This document shows, one piece after another, positions 1-9,464 of a stretch of 64,000 bases of DNA. Numbering within the stretch: position 1 is the first letter of the stretch; the number at the start of each line of letters is the position of its first letter. The notes below the pieces were generated by a model. The model ran no database searches, was not told the DNA's origin, and worked only from the letters and a program-made list of their open reading frames with translations. A program made the position numbers and the translations under genes. Source of the DNA: Clostridium pasteurianum DSM 525 = ATCC 6013 (lineage in GTDB: Bacteria; Bacillota; Clostridia; Clostridiales; Clostridiaceae); assembly GCF_000807255.1 (NCBI RefSeq), contig NZ_CP009268.1, positions 2,014,384 through 2,078,383 on the forward strand, written 5' to 3'.

Positions 1-540
1 AAAACTGGCGATGGTATAAAAATAGCTGAAATTATAGATGAGAATGGTAAAGCCAAGGGAATAAAGATAAATATGGGATCTCCAAGTTTTATATCAAAGG
101 ATATTCCTGCAAATGTAGATAAAGAAATTATAAATTATGATGTAAATATAAATAATAAAACTTATAAATTGAATTCAATGCTTATGGGAGTACCTCATAC
201 GGTTATTTTGGGAAAATTAAATGATTTCGATGTAAAGGAAGGAAGTTTTATAGAAAAGTATAAGGAACTTTTTCCAGAAGGAACTAATGTTAATTTCTGT
301 GAAGTAGAAGATAGAGAAAATATAAAAGTTAAAACCTGGGAGAGAGGAGCAGGAGCCACTCTTGCCTGTGGTACAGGATGTTGTGCCTCAGCTGTTGCAT
401 GTAACAAATTGGGGTTTACTGATAAAAAAGTTAAAGTTTCAGTTCCTGGTGGAAACTTAGAAGTAGAAATATGTGATGAAGCAGTATATATGATAGGCGG
501 TGCAGAAATTACTTTTAGAGGAGAAACTGATCTCATATGA
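1..540 (+). CDS. dapF: Diaminopimelate epimerase, 3' part (5' end outside window)
   Basis: The reading frame is open from base 1, so the gene begins left of the window; 179 C-terminal residues of a family usually about 270-280 long are visible. DapF interconverts LL- and meso-diaminopimelate in the cytoplasm for lysine and peptidoglycan synthesis. The MGxPxF segment and the ERGAGATLACGTG motif carrying the second catalytic cysteine identify it. Its stop overlaps the next start by four bases (ATGA), suggesting translational coupling to the lipoprotein gene. The first catalytic cysteine lies outside the window. Confidence 0.93.
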   Translation, partial: KTGDGIKIAEIIDENGKAKGIKINMGSPSFISKDIPANVDKEIINYDVNINNKTYKLNSMLMGVPHTVILGKLNDFDVKEGSFIEKYKELFPEGTNVNFCEVEDRENIKVKTWERGAGATLACGTGCCASAVACNKLGFTDKKVKVSVPGGNLEVEICDEAVYMIGGAEITFRGETDLI

Positions 541-1628
541 AAGTATTAAAAAAATTTCTGATGTTTTTGTTTATTGCAATTTTTGTGGTGGAGTCTACAG
601 GATGTAATAGTTTAAAGAGGAAAGGCAATGAAGATAAAAATGGTAATACACAAAAGAGTATAGAATTTACAGATATAATGGTATTATCTAAGGAAACTGC
701 TGGAGAAAAAATATACAGCTTAACAGATGGAAAGGTGAAAAATATTGGATATTTGGATAATATTTCAAATATTGTGTACAATAAGGATAAAAGTATACAA
801 GTATATACTAATATAATTTCTCAGGGAACTAATCTTACAAAAAATTATATTAGTATAATTTTTAAAGAAAATAAAAATAGTATAAAAGGTAAATATTCAT
901 ATATGGATTCAAGATTATCCCTTGATGGAAAAAGAGTTGCCCTTAGGAGTTTTTCAGAAGATTCTCTTTTTTCTGCTGAGGGCTTAAGTGTATATGATGT
1001 GTATACAGGAAAGAAAATTGACTTTGATAATAAAATTATAGTATCTGGAGATCTATATAGATGGGATTCTGAAAATAATTTGCTCTACTATGGAGTGGAG
1101 AAGGATGAGAAAGATTATGGTAAAATATATAGTTATGATTTTCAAAAGTCCAAAAGAGAAATGGTATTTGATAAGTTTAATGGATATTGTACTTTTTTTG
1201 CACCAACAGATAATAATAGTTTTCTCTATATGGAAAATGATATAGACTTAAATAATATGTATTATTATGATGGTAAAGACAACAAATCAATTCTAATTAC
1301 AAATACTATGGATAATATTGAAGATTATGTCATAGATAATAAAAATCATATAGTTTATTTTATTGGAAAGGAAACCAATGCTGAAAATAATTCTCTATAT
1401 AAATTTAATATTGAAGATAAAACTTTAAAGAGAATAACCTATGATTTCCCTAAAATAGTGGATAAAAATGGAGGCATAGCAGTAGATAACTCTGGAAAAA
1501 TATATTTTTGTGGTTTGGATACTGATAACAACAGTAACAATATATATATGTATTTAAATCAAAATAATTCTGTTAATTTAATAAGTGATAAAAGAGGAAT
1601 ATATCGTGTAATTCAGAATTTAAAGTAG
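537..1628 (+). CDS. Predicted lipoprotein, beta-propeller-like
   Basis: A 363-residue protein with a typical N-terminal export signal: basic MKVLKK, then a hydrophobic stretch ending in an STGC lipobox with Cys23 as the probable lipidated residue. After a Lys/Asn-rich linker the chain has repeated short blocks of the type YSYDFQKSKR, YKFNIEDKTLKR and IYMYLNQN, typical of TolB/WD40-like propeller blades. I infer an outer-membrane-leaflet anchored sensor or scaffold, but no specific function is recognised. It overlaps dapF by four bases and precedes pabA by 27 bases, so it may belong to the same transcript. Confidence 0.7.
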   Translation: MKVLKKFLMFLFIAIFVVESTGCNSLKRKGNEDKNGNTQKSIEFTDIMVLSKETAGEKIYSLTDGKVKNIGYLDNISNIVYNKDKSIQVYTNIISQGTNLTKNYISIIFKENKNSIKGKYSYMDSRLSLDGKRVALRSFSEDSLFSAEGLSVYDVYTGKKIDFDNKIIVSGDLYRWDSENNLLYYGVEKDEKDYGKIYSYDFQKSKREMVFDKFNGYCTFFAPTDNNSFLYMENDIDLNNMYYYDGKDNKSILITNTMDNIEDYVIDNKNHIVYFIGKETNAENNSLYKFNIEDKTLKRITYDFPKIVDKNGGIAVDNSGKIYFCGLDTDNNSNNIYMYLNQNNSVNLISDKRGIYRVIQNLK

Positions 1629-1655
1629 AAAATTTTAGCAGAAGGGGAAATAAAA

Positions 1656-2237
1656 ATGTTTCTAGTTATTGATAATTATGATTCTTTTGTTTATAATTTG
1701 GTAAGATATTTTGAAAATTTAGAAGAATCAATAGAGATATATAGAAATGATAAAATAACTATAGAAGATATAATAAAAACAAATCCTCAAGGGATAATAA
1801 TATCTCCTGGTCCAAAGAGACCTGAGGATTCAGGGGTATGTCTAGATATAGTAAAAGAGTTCAGTGGCAAAATACCAATTTTAGGTATATGTCTTGGGCA
1901 TCAGATCATTGCCAAGGTTTTTGGTGCTAAAATATGTAAAGGTAAAAGGCCAATGCATGGTAAGATATCTGAAATACACCATAATGGAGAGGGGCTTTTT
2001 AAAAATTTAAAAAGTCCATTAAAGGTAACAAGATATCATTCCCTCATTGTAAGTAAAGAAAAATTTCCCCATTGTCTTAATATAACAGCTCAGACTAAAG
2101 ATGGAGTAATAATGGGAATTAGACATAAGGACTTTTTAGTAGAGGGTGTTCAATTTCATCCTGAAGCAGAATTAACGGAACAGGGTTATGAAATGATGGG
2201 AAATTTTTTAGAGGAATGTAAAGTAAGAGATAATTAA
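1656..2237 (+). CDS. pabA: Aminodeoxychorismate synthase, glutamine amidotransferase subunit
   Basis: A 193-residue class I glutamine amidotransferase supplying ammonia to PabB. The nucleophile Cys79 lies in GICLGHQ, and His168 and Glu170 of the triad in VQFHPEA. The length is normal for PabA/TrpG, which cannot be told apart by sequence alone. The adjacent pabB and pabC genes and the absence of other trp genes favour a role in folate synthesis, though in many Firmicutes this subunit serves both pathways. The GAAGGGG ribosome-binding site supports the start, and pabB begins 17 bases downstream. Confidence 0.9.
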   Translation: MFLVIDNYDSFVYNLVRYFENLEESIEIYRNDKITIEDIIKTNPQGIIISPGPKRPEDSGVCLDIVKEFSGKIPILGICLGHQIIAKVFGAKICKGKRPMHGKISEIHHNGEGLFKNLKSPLKVTRYHSLIVSKEKFPHCLNITAQTKDGVIMGIRHKDFLVEGVQFHPEAELTEQGYEMMGNFLEECKVRDN

Positions 2238-2254
2238 AATTATAAGAGGTAGTT

Positions 2255-3610
2255 ATGAAATTTTTTATAGAAGAAGTTGATACTGAATTGGATGCTTTTG
2301 ACATATATTCATTATTTAAAGAAGATAAAACTGTTTCTTTTCTAGATAGTGGTATGAATTTTAATAATTTGGGAAGATATTCTCTTATAGGAATAAATTC
2401 TTTTATGAATTTTAAATATGCCAATAATAAATGTTTTATAGATGAAAAATTAATGGAGGATAGAGATCCCTTTAAAGTTATAAAAGAATTAATGAGCAGA
2501 TATAGTATAAAAAATACTACAGATCTTCCCTATGTGTCAGGAGCCATAGGGTATTTTTCCTATGATCTGGGAAGAAATATAGAGAATATACCTGAAATAG
2601 CTCTTGATGAGATCAAAATGCCTGATATCTATCTGTATTTCTACGATAATACTGTAATAATAGATAATTTACAAAACAAAACTTTTATTACAGCTTTGGG
2701 AATCATGAAGGATCCTCAAAAGAGTATTAGAGAGATAAAAGATAGAATAGCATGGGGAAATAAGGTTACATATTCAATTTCACAGGGAAAAAGCAGAGAT
2801 TTTTTATCCAATTTTACAAGAGATAATTATTTGAATTCCATAGATAAAATAAAAAAATACATAGAAAATGGAGATATATATATAGCTAATTTAACTCAAA
2901 ATTTTTTCTGTGAAACAGATAAAAATCCCTATGAAATATATAAACATTTAAGATACATAAATCCAGCTCCTTTCGCAGCTTTTCTAAATGTAGAAAATTT
3001 CAGTATAATTTCCTCTTCTCCAGAAAGATTTTTAAAAATTGAAAATGGTTTAGTTGAAACTAGGCCCATTAAAGGTACTAGACCTAGAGGGAAAAATAGT
3101 AGTGAAGATTTAAAAAATGCAAAGGAGCTTATTGAAAGTGAAAAGGATAAATCTGAATTGCTTATGATTGTAGATCTTGAAAGAAATGATTTAAGTAAAG
3201 TCTGCAGAGCTGATTCGGTAAAGGTTACAGAATTATTTAAATTAGAAAAATATAGTACTGTATTCCATCTGGTATCCACTGTAACGGGTAAATTAAAGAA
3301 AGAATTTACGTCAGTAGATTGTCTAAAGTCTTGTTTTCCAGGAGGATCTATTACAGGGGCTCCTAAAATAAGAGCTATGGAAATTATAGAAGAACTAGAG
3401 CCTACAAGACGAAATATATATACAGGTGCCATAGGATATTTGGGGTTTGATGGAAACATGGATTTGAATATAGCTATAAGAACTATAGTTATGAAAGGTA
3501 AAAATGCCTATTTTGGAGTAGGAGGAGGAATTACCTGGGAGTCAATAAATGAGGATGAATATGAGGAAACATTGGATAAAGCAAGGGCACTTATGAAATG
3601 TTTAAGTTAA
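2255..3610 (+). CDS. pabB: Aminodeoxychorismate synthase component I
   Basis: A 451-residue chorismate-binding enzyme that aminates chorismate to 4-amino-4-deoxychorismate, using ammonia from PabA. The key residue is Lys273 in PIKGTRPRG. PabB has this Lys as its covalent nucleophile, whereas anthranilate synthase TrpE has Ala (PIAGT), so the sequence argues for PabB. Further family motifs are LMIVDLERND, FPGGSITGAPK and the C-terminal GVGGGITWES. The start follows an AAGAGGT site. With pabA and pabC it forms a complete p-aminobenzoate branch. Confidence 0.94.
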   Translation: MKFFIEEVDTELDAFDIYSLFKEDKTVSFLDSGMNFNNLGRYSLIGINSFMNFKYANNKCFIDEKLMEDRDPFKVIKELMSRYSIKNTTDLPYVSGAIGYFSYDLGRNIENIPEIALDEIKMPDIYLYFYDNTVIIDNLQNKTFITALGIMKDPQKSIREIKDRIAWGNKVTYSISQGKSRDFLSNFTRDNYLNSIDKIKKYIENGDIYIANLTQNFFCETDKNPYEIYKHLRYINPAPFAAFLNVENFSIISSSPERFLKIENGLVETRPIKGTRPRGKNSSEDLKNAKELIESEKDKSELLMIVDLERNDLSKVCRADSVKVTELFKLEKYSTVFHLVSTVTGKLKKEFTSVDCLKSCFPGGSITGAPKIRAMEIIEELEPTRRNIYTGAIGYLGFDGNMDLNIAIRTIVMKGKNAYFGVGGGITWESINEDEYEETLDKARALMKCLS

Positions 3611-3770
3611 TTAAGATTTTATATAATCATTACTATTTTAATATTTTCTAGTAGATTGTAAAAAATTCATATAATGGTCCATATGTACTTAAATAATCAT
3701 TTTTAATATTTAAAATAGTAATACTAAGAACTAGGGATAAGAAATATTAACTTTATAAGGAGATTATTTT

Positions 3771-4535
3771 ATGCTTATAAATGGTCGGTTAAAAGAAGAT
3801 ATTATATATGCAGACAATGGATTTTTCTTTGGGGAAGGTCTTTTTGAAACCATGCGGGTTTCCAATAATAGTATTTTATTTTTAGAGGAACATTTGGAGA
3901 GAATAAACAGTGGACTAAAAATTTTAGGAATAAATAAAAAAATGTCAAAGGAATATATAATAAATTCTGCTGAAAAATTGAAATGCAGAGATGGAGTTTT
4001 AAAATTAGCTGTTAGTGAAAAAAACGATATAGTTGTCTGCAGAGATAATAACTATACTGAGGATATGTATAGTAGGGGATTTAAATTAAAGATAAGTAAA
4101 TTGAGGAGAAATAAATATTCTATTATTACGTATTTAAAATCATTAAATTATCTTGATAATATACTGGAACATAGAAGATGTAAAGAAGAAGGATATGATG
4201 AAGTACTTTTTTTAAATTTAGAGGATGAAATTACAGAGGGAAGTATATCAAATGTATTTTTTATAAGAGATAAAAAAATTTATACTCCCAGTGTAGATTG
4301 TGGACTTTTAGATGGAACTATAAGAAAATATATATTAAAAAACTATTCTGTAGTTCAGGGGAAATTTACTAAAGAAAATTTAATAGAGGCAGATGAAATT
4401 TTTTTAACTAATAGTGTTATGGGAATTATGCCGGTTTGTCAATTTGAAAATATATTTTTTGAAGAAAAAGTACTCACTTGCAGTATTATGAGTACTTATA
4501 GTTCATATGTTAAAGGTCTGTATCAAAGAGGATAA
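3771..4535 (+). CDS. pabC: Aminodeoxychorismate lyase, PLP fold-type IV
   Basis: A 254-residue class IV aminotransferase-fold protein that cleaves aminodeoxychorismate to p-aminobenzoate and pyruvate. Visible family features are the N-terminal ADNGFFFGEGLFETMR segment, the candidate PLP lysine in LKSLNYLDN, and the phosphate-binding EGSISNVFF motif. Length and fold fit PabC. A branched-chain or D-amino acid aminotransferase is the alternative, but the position directly after pabA-pabB favours PabC. A 160-base gap precedes it, with a good AAGGAG site. A strong terminator follows. Confidence 0.9.
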   Translation: MLINGRLKEDIIYADNGFFFGEGLFETMRVSNNSILFLEEHLERINSGLKILGINKKMSKEYIINSAEKLKCRDGVLKLAVSEKNDIVVCRDNNYTEDMYSRGFKLKISKLRRNKYSIITYLKSLNYLDNILEHRRCKEEGYDEVLFLNLEDEITEGSISNVFFIRDKKIYTPSVDCGLLDGTIRKYILKNYSVVQGKFTKENLIEADEIFLTNSVMGIMPVCQFENIFFEEKVLTCSIMSTYSSYVKGLYQRG

Positions 4536-4604
4536 ATATTTATTAAACTTGAAAATGTCTCCATTGATTATATATTAATAAATGTTTTTAATATTAGAAT
4601 AGAT

Positions 4605-4653
4605 AAAAAGCAGTATAACAATGTTTATGAATGCATTGTTATACTGCTTTTTT
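4605..4653 (+). terminator. Intrinsic terminator after pabC
   Basis: A perfect 19-bp inverted repeat (4605-4623 with 4634-4652) surrounds a 10-base loop. Its right arm ends in a run of six T. It ends the pabA-B-C transcript, and the insertion sequence lies a few bases downstream. Confidence 0.9.
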
Positions 4654-4663
4654 ATACAAATTG

Positions 4664-6124
4664 ACACCACTTTACAAGTAATTAAAAAATACCAAAAAAT
4701 ACAACGTACCAAATACCTCTAAAATATCAATACTAACTTTGAAAGAAACCAGTAGAGAATGGAGGTATCTGGTACTATGGTTAGTATTGACCAAAAATCA
4801 TTAATTCAAACAATAAAAATTTATTTAAGTGAATATAGATCAATTTTTAAGAAGCGAAGCTTTGTTATATTTGTTATACTCATTGAAGCTATACTAGCGG
4901 TTCAAGAGCTTCGCTCAATAAAATTTTTATATGATAATTTTATAAAAAAATATTGGACTAAAGTTCTAAATAGCTTTTATTACTTTTTATCCTACACCAA
5001 GTTTTCGGTAGAGAGTTTAATGATAGTTACAGTTAGAATAGCATTAACTCTCATTCCAGAAGATATAAAATCATCTATTACTATATTCTTAATTGTAGAT
5101 GATACTCTTCAACCTAAATTTGGGAACAAATTTGATTGTTATAGTAAACTTTTTGACCATACACAGCATAATGGTACTTCGTACTTAAATGGGCATTGTT
5201 TTGTATCGTTAGTTATAAATATACCTATACTTTTTAATGGAAAAATCAAGTATATTAGCCTACCCGTAGGGTATAAGCTCTATGATAAAACAAAAAGTAA
5301 ACTTGAAATTGCAGGTAATATGATTGTAAATGTTATGCCACTACTTATAGATTATCAAGTTATTGTACTATGCGACAGCTGGTATACTAAAAAGCCATTT
5401 TTAAAAATATCAAAGAATTTCAATAACATTAATGTAATAGGGGCAGTTCGTTCTGATACGTGCTTATATGATTTACAGCCTAAACCTACAGGTAAAAGAG
5501 GACGCCCAAGAAAAAAAGGTGAAAAACTCAATATTAAAAACTTTAACTATGAAAAAGTAGATAACTACTATATAGCAACTAAAAAAGTAATAACAAACTT
5601 ATTTGATGAACCAGTATTTGTAACTGTAACCACTACAGATATTGATAAATTTTCATCTGTAAGGTTATATATTAGCTCTATAGAACCTTCAGAATTGGAA
5701 GTTTTTAAGAACTACAATACTGATGACTTAACTATCGATAAAAACAAACCACATCTTATTCCATTTTATACATACAAAATAAGATGGAACATAGAAGTTA
5801 TTTTTTATCAACATAAATTCTTCTGGTCTTTTGGTAAATATATGGTAAGGTCTCAAGAGGCTATAGAGAAATATGTTAACTTACTGGCTATCGCCTACAG
5901 TTTTACGGTAATATTACCTTTTATAAATAAAGCTTTTTCGAAATACCAATTTAAGAGTCCCCAGGTAACTAAAAATACTATATCTTACCAAATGTCAAAA
6001 GAATTAATATTACGCACTTTCGTGCAAAAGCTACAAAAGAACAAAATTCAAGAAGAAGTTCTAAAGGTAATTAATTCCTTGGCTTCTCAAGATAACGCTA
6101 GTTAATTTTATTGTAAAGTGGTGT
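4664..6124 (+). mobile_element. IS4-family insertion sequence, complete
   Basis: A 1461-bp element bounded by 14-bp perfect terminal inverted repeats, ACACCACTTTACAA at 4664-4677 and its complement at 6111-6124. The outer bases on both sides are an 8-bp direct repeat, ACAAATTG (4656-4663 and 6125-6132), which is a target-site duplication. The single transposase gene fills almost the whole element. Intact ends, an intact duplication and an intact reading frame suggest recent insertion and possible activity. It separates the pabC terminator from the pilus operon. Confidence 0.93.
4777..6105 (+). CDS. IS4-family DDE transposase
   Basis: A 442-residue transposase. Candidate catalytic acidic residues are the Asp in LIVDDTLQPK, the Asp in VIVLCDSWYTK and the Glu of the IS4 signature Y-x2-R-x3-E-x6-K, seen as YKIRWNIEVIFYQHK. 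A basic GKRGRPRKKGEK loop in the middle may contact DNA. The ATG at 4777 was chosen because GGAGGT (4761-4766) sits 10 bases upstream; an earlier in-frame ATG at 4759 has no room for a binding site. No frameshift or stop interrupts it. Confidence 0.92.
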   Translation: MVSIDQKSLIQTIKIYLSEYRSIFKKRSFVIFVILIEAILAVQELRSIKFLYDNFIKKYWTKVLNSFYYFLSYTKFSVESLMIVTVRIALTLIPEDIKSSITIFLIVDDTLQPKFGNKFDCYSKLFDHTQHNGTSYLNGHCFVSLVINIPILFNGKIKYISLPVGYKLYDKTKSKLEIAGNMIVNVMPLLIDYQVIVLCDSWYTKKPFLKISKNFNNINVIGAVRSDTCLYDLQPKPTGKRGRPRKKGEKLNIKNFNYEKVDNYYIATKKVITNLFDEPVFVTVTTTDIDKFSSVRLYISSIEPSELEVFKNYNTDDLTIDKNKPHLIPFYTYKIRWNIEVIFYQHKFFWSFGKYMVRSQEAIEKYVNLLAIAYSFTVILPFINKAFSKYQFKSPQVTKNTISYQMSKELILRTFVQKLQKNKIQEEVLKVINSLASQDNAS

Positions 6125-6239
6125 ACAAATTGAAATAATGTTTATAAATAATTAAATGAAATATTAAAAAATTTTAAATTTATAGGATTAAATATAAAAA
6201 ATAAGGTAAATAATAGAAGAAAATAACTTATTTAAGGAG

Positions 6240-7784
6240 ATGATAACAATAGAAAATAATTATAATAATTCCATAGAAAACCAATATAGTACTTATGAAT
6301 TTATAGATCTGGATGACTTTGAAATATCAGCAGAATCCATAAAAGTCATAGACAAATCTATAGCTTATAAACGCTGTGTATTTATCTATAAGGAAAATAA
6401 AAATGAAATATTTGCAGCAATGAATGATCCCTTTGATACAGTGGCAATAAATGACTTGAGGTTCATTTCACAAAAGAATGTAATTCCCTTTAAAGCTAAT
6501 AAAAAACAGATAATTTCCTATATAAAATTATTTTATGAGATAAAAGACAGCAAAAATACCATAATGGAAATGGAAAAAGAAGTTAAGGATAAAAAGCTAG
6601 ATAATATTGATGATACTGGAATAAAAGATTCTCCTTCTGTAAGATTAATAGATTCAATTATTGCTCAATCCATAGCTAGAAATGCCAGCGATATACATAT
6701 TGAGCCTTTCAAGAACTATGTACATGTGAGAATAAGAGTAGATGGAAAACTTCAAAAAATTACAAAACCTCTTAAAAAAGGCTTGTATAAAAGTATCAAT
6801 ATAGCATTAAAGGTAAAGGCTAAAATGGATATAACCACAAGAATGCTGCCTCAAGATGGAAAAATAGATTATGTAAGAGATGGAATACAGTATGACTTCA
6901 GGGTTTCTTCCATTCCAACTATATATGGAGAAAAGTTTGTTATAAGGGTTTTATATAAAAGCAGAAAGAATATTTCTTTAGATGAATTGGCTTATGATAG
7001 TGCTGATGCTGTAAGGGAGTTTATCTCAAGATCTAATGGAATAATTTTATTGTGCGGACCCACGGGAAGTGGGAAATCTACTACGGTATATTCTATTCTT
7101 GAGGAGTTAAACAAAGAAGAAAAAAATATAGTTACTATTGAGGACCCTGTTGAATTTACTATAGATAATATAAATCAAGTGAATGTAAATAAAACAGCTG
7201 GACTTACTTTTCCTGTTGGACTCAGGAGCTTTTTACGTCAAGATCCAGATGTAATATCCGTAGGTGAAATACGAGATGAAGAGACAGCTAGGGTTGCAGT
7301 AAGAGCAGCTATAACAGGTCATTTGGTTATAAGTACCCTTCATACGAAGGATGCCTCAGGAACTGTTGTAAGACTTTTAGATATGGGGGTTCAGAATTAC
7401 TTACTGGCAGATGCATTGATAGGAGTTATTGCTCAGCGCTTGGTAAGAAAAATATGCCCACATTGTAAAGAAAAATATATTCCAGATAGTATGGAGAGGA
7501 AATTATGCAATTTAAAAGAAGAACAATATCTATATAGGGGGAGAGGCTGCTCAAAATGTAATAACACGGGCTATATGGGAAGAATTGCAGTATTTGAAAT
7601 AATGAAGATAAATAGCGAAATTAAAAAGTTTATATATGAAGGTGAGAGTACAGAGAGAGTGAGAGAATACAGCCTTAAAAAGGGAATGAAAAGTTTAAAG
7701 GAAAACTGTTTAGATTTAATCAAAAAAGGAATCACCACTAGTGGTGAATATATAAATGTCATACACAGTAGTGAGGATTATTAA
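6240..7784 (+). CDS. Type IV pilus/type II secretion assembly ATPase (PilB/GspE)
   Basis: A 514-residue cytoplasmic hexameric ATPase that powers pilus or pseudopilus assembly. An N-terminal GspE_N-type domain precedes the ATPase core, which has the Walker A motif GPTGSGKSTT near residue 270, the Asp box EDPVEF, the Walker B region ISVGEIRDEETA and a His box in STLHT. A CPHC...CSKC four-cysteine zinc motif lies near residue 410-440, as in GspE/PilB but not PilT. The ATG at 6240 directly abuts AAGGAG (6234-6239), so the true start is uncertain; an AUA at 6249 has better spacing. It heads a ten-gene operon just behind the insertion sequence. Confidence 0.9.
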   Translation: MITIENNYNNSIENQYSTYEFIDLDDFEISAESIKVIDKSIAYKRCVFIYKENKNEIFAAMNDPFDTVAINDLRFISQKNVIPFKANKKQIISYIKLFYEIKDSKNTIMEMEKEVKDKKLDNIDDTGIKDSPSVRLIDSIIAQSIARNASDIHIEPFKNYVHVRIRVDGKLQKITKPLKKGLYKSINIALKVKAKMDITTRMLPQDGKIDYVRDGIQYDFRVSSIPTIYGEKFVIRVLYKSRKNISLDELAYDSADAVREFISRSNGIILLCGPTGSGKSTTVYSILEELNKEEKNIVTIEDPVEFTIDNINQVNVNKTAGLTFPVGLRSFLRQDPDVISVGEIRDEETARVAVRAAITGHLVISTLHTKDASGTVVRLLDMGVQNYLLADALIGVIAQRLVRKICPHCKEKYIPDSMERKLCNLKEEQYLYRGRGCSKCNNTGYMGRIAVFEIMKINSEIKKFIYEGESTERVREYSLKKGMKSLKENCLDLIKKGITTSGEYINVIHSSEDY

Positions 7785-7785
7785 A

Positions 7786-8982
7786 ATGGAATTATTTAAA
7801 TTTAAAGCTGTTAATAATAGTGGAAAAGATTTTAAGGGAATTGATTACTATAAAAGTGAAGAAGATCTATCTCATAAATTGAGAGAAAGAGGATTTTTTC
7901 TAATCAAGTGTAAAAAAATTAATCATTCAATATATTTAAAGTATTTTTCAAAAATAAGTTTTAAAGACATCTCTGTTTTTTCAAGACAACTGTCAGCTAT
8001 GCTGTCAGCAGGTTTTAACATATCAGAAGCCTTAAGTATTTTTTCAGAAGAATCCTATAGTAAAGCACTTAAGAAAAATATAAAATCCATTAAGAAAGAT
8101 TTAGAAAAGGGAAATAGTTTTTACGATAGTATATCCAAATATAAAAATAGTTATCCAAATTTCTATATAGAAATGATAAATTTAGGAGAGCAGTCAGGAA
8201 ACTTGGATATAATATTAAAAAGCATGTCTAAATATTATCTTAAGGAATTTAAAATTAAAAGAAGCTTTAAATCTGCCATGGTATATCCTGCAATATTATT
8301 GATTACATCTATTTCTATATTTTTTTATCTGGAAATAAATATAATACCTATGTTTAGGGATACTTTTAAAGGATTAGGGCAGGATCTGCCTATGTATTCT
8401 ATGATACTGATGAATTTCAGTAAATTTATTATAGAAAATACCGCAGCTATTTTAATTATGATTATATTTATAATTTTTTTAATGTACAAATCATTCAATT
8501 TAAAAAGGATAAAAATAAATATTGATAAAATTAAAATATCAGCTCCTTTAATGGGAAGCTTTTATAAAAAAATTATAGCCTCTAGATTTACAAGGTGTTT
8601 TAGTATTATGCAAAAAAGTGGTATAGATTTAATGAATTCTATAGATATAGTGAGCAGAGTTGTAGATAATTCTTATGCAGAAGGAGAATTAAAAAAAATA
8701 TTGACAGATATAAGAAAGGGAGAGAGTATTGCAGAGTCTGTAAACAAATTAGATATATTTCCAAAATTTACTATATCAATGATTTCATTAGGTGAACAAT
8801 CTGGAAATTTAGAAGATATGATGTTACTTGCAGCAGATATATATGAAGATGATATAGAGGATATTTTAAGTAAGATTATAAGTGCAGTAGAACCAGCTAT
8901 GATAATAATATTATCTCTTATAGTAGGTACAGTAGTAATATCTGTTATGATGCCTATGTTAAAGATAATGCAATCCGTTTAG
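7786..8982 (+). CDS. Type II secretion/type IV pilus platform protein (GspF/PilC)
   Basis: A 398-residue polytopic inner-membrane protein that couples the assembly ATPase to the growing pilus. Two copies of the GspF domain are visible, each with a conserved NLGEQSGNLD or SLGEQSGNLE motif, and hydrophobic segments lie near residues 165-195, 215-240 and 365-395. The N-terminal FKFKAVNNSGK is typical of the family. The ATG at 7786 was chosen because a GAGGA site lies about 8 bases upstream and it begins just after the ATPase stop; an in-frame upstream ATG at 7756 would overlap that gene. Confidence 0.92.
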   Translation: MELFKFKAVNNSGKDFKGIDYYKSEEDLSHKLRERGFFLIKCKKINHSIYLKYFSKISFKDISVFSRQLSAMLSAGFNISEALSIFSEESYSKALKKNIKSIKKDLEKGNSFYDSISKYKNSYPNFYIEMINLGEQSGNLDIILKSMSKYYLKEFKIKRSFKSAMVYPAILLITSISIFFYLEINIIPMFRDTFKGLGQDLPMYSMILMNFSKFIIENTAAILIMIIFIIFLMYKSFNLKRIKINIDKIKISAPLMGSFYKKIIASRFTRCFSIMQKSGIDLMNSIDIVSRVVDNSYAEGELKKILTDIRKGESIAESVNKLDIFPKFTISMISLGEQSGNLEDMMLLAADIYEDDIEDILSKIISAVEPAMIIILSLIVGTVVISVMMPMLKIMQSV

Positions 8983-8993
8983 GTCAGGAGGAA

Positions 8994-9374
8994 ATGATTA
9001 CAGTGGAAAAGTTTAAAAAGGGATTTACTTTAATAGAGGTAATTATAGTTATAGCTATAATAGCTATTCTGGGTGGAATGTTAATTCCAAAATATACAGG
9101 GTATATAAAGAAAACCAATGAAGCTAAAGCAGAACAAATTTCCAAAATGATTTTTGTATCCGCCATGAGGTCCTATATGAATAATGAAAAATTTGTAAGA
9201 GAAGAAGTAGCTGAAGCTATAAATGAGGACATGAACATTAGCGATTTAAATATAAATGTTAAAAATCCATCTGATGAAGGTGATACCATATATGCGAATT
9301 TTAATACGGCAAATGATAAATATACAGTGATTATAAAGGGAAATAACAGTACTTTTACGCTAAATAAAAATTAA
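8994..9374 (+). CDS. Type IV prepilin / major pseudopilin (GspG-like)
   Basis: A 126-residue prepilin with a short basic leader ending KFKKG, followed by FTLIEVIIVIAIIAILG. Cleavage is therefore predicted after Gly with N-methylation of Phe, and Glu5 is present. A soluble, partly charged C-terminal domain follows. It is the first and least divergent pilin of the operon, so it is the best candidate for the major subunit. AGGAGG at 8986-8991 is only 2 bases from the ATG; an in-frame GTG at 9003 has an 11-base spacing and is a plausible alternative start. Confidence 0.88.
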   Translation: MITVEKFKKGFTLIEVIIVIAIIAILGGMLIPKYTGYIKKTNEAKAEQISKMIFVSAMRSYMNNEKFVREEVAEAINEDMNISDLNINVKNPSDEGDTIYANFNTANDKYTVIIKGNNSTFTLNKN

Positions 9375-9464
9375 TCATAAAAGAAATATTCGGAATAATA
9401 AGTGATTTGCATTAATGAATTAGTTATTTATTTAAAATACATTCTGTAAAAAGGAATTTGGTAT

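Noticed and set aside
2929-3459. 176-codon minus-strand reading frame opposite pabB
   Set aside because: It is a complement of a strongly conserved enzyme, has no ribosome-binding site, and shows no family pattern.
3611-3770. Regulatory RNA between pabB and pabC
   Set aside because: Only short imperfect AT repeats are visible; nothing beyond background for this base composition.
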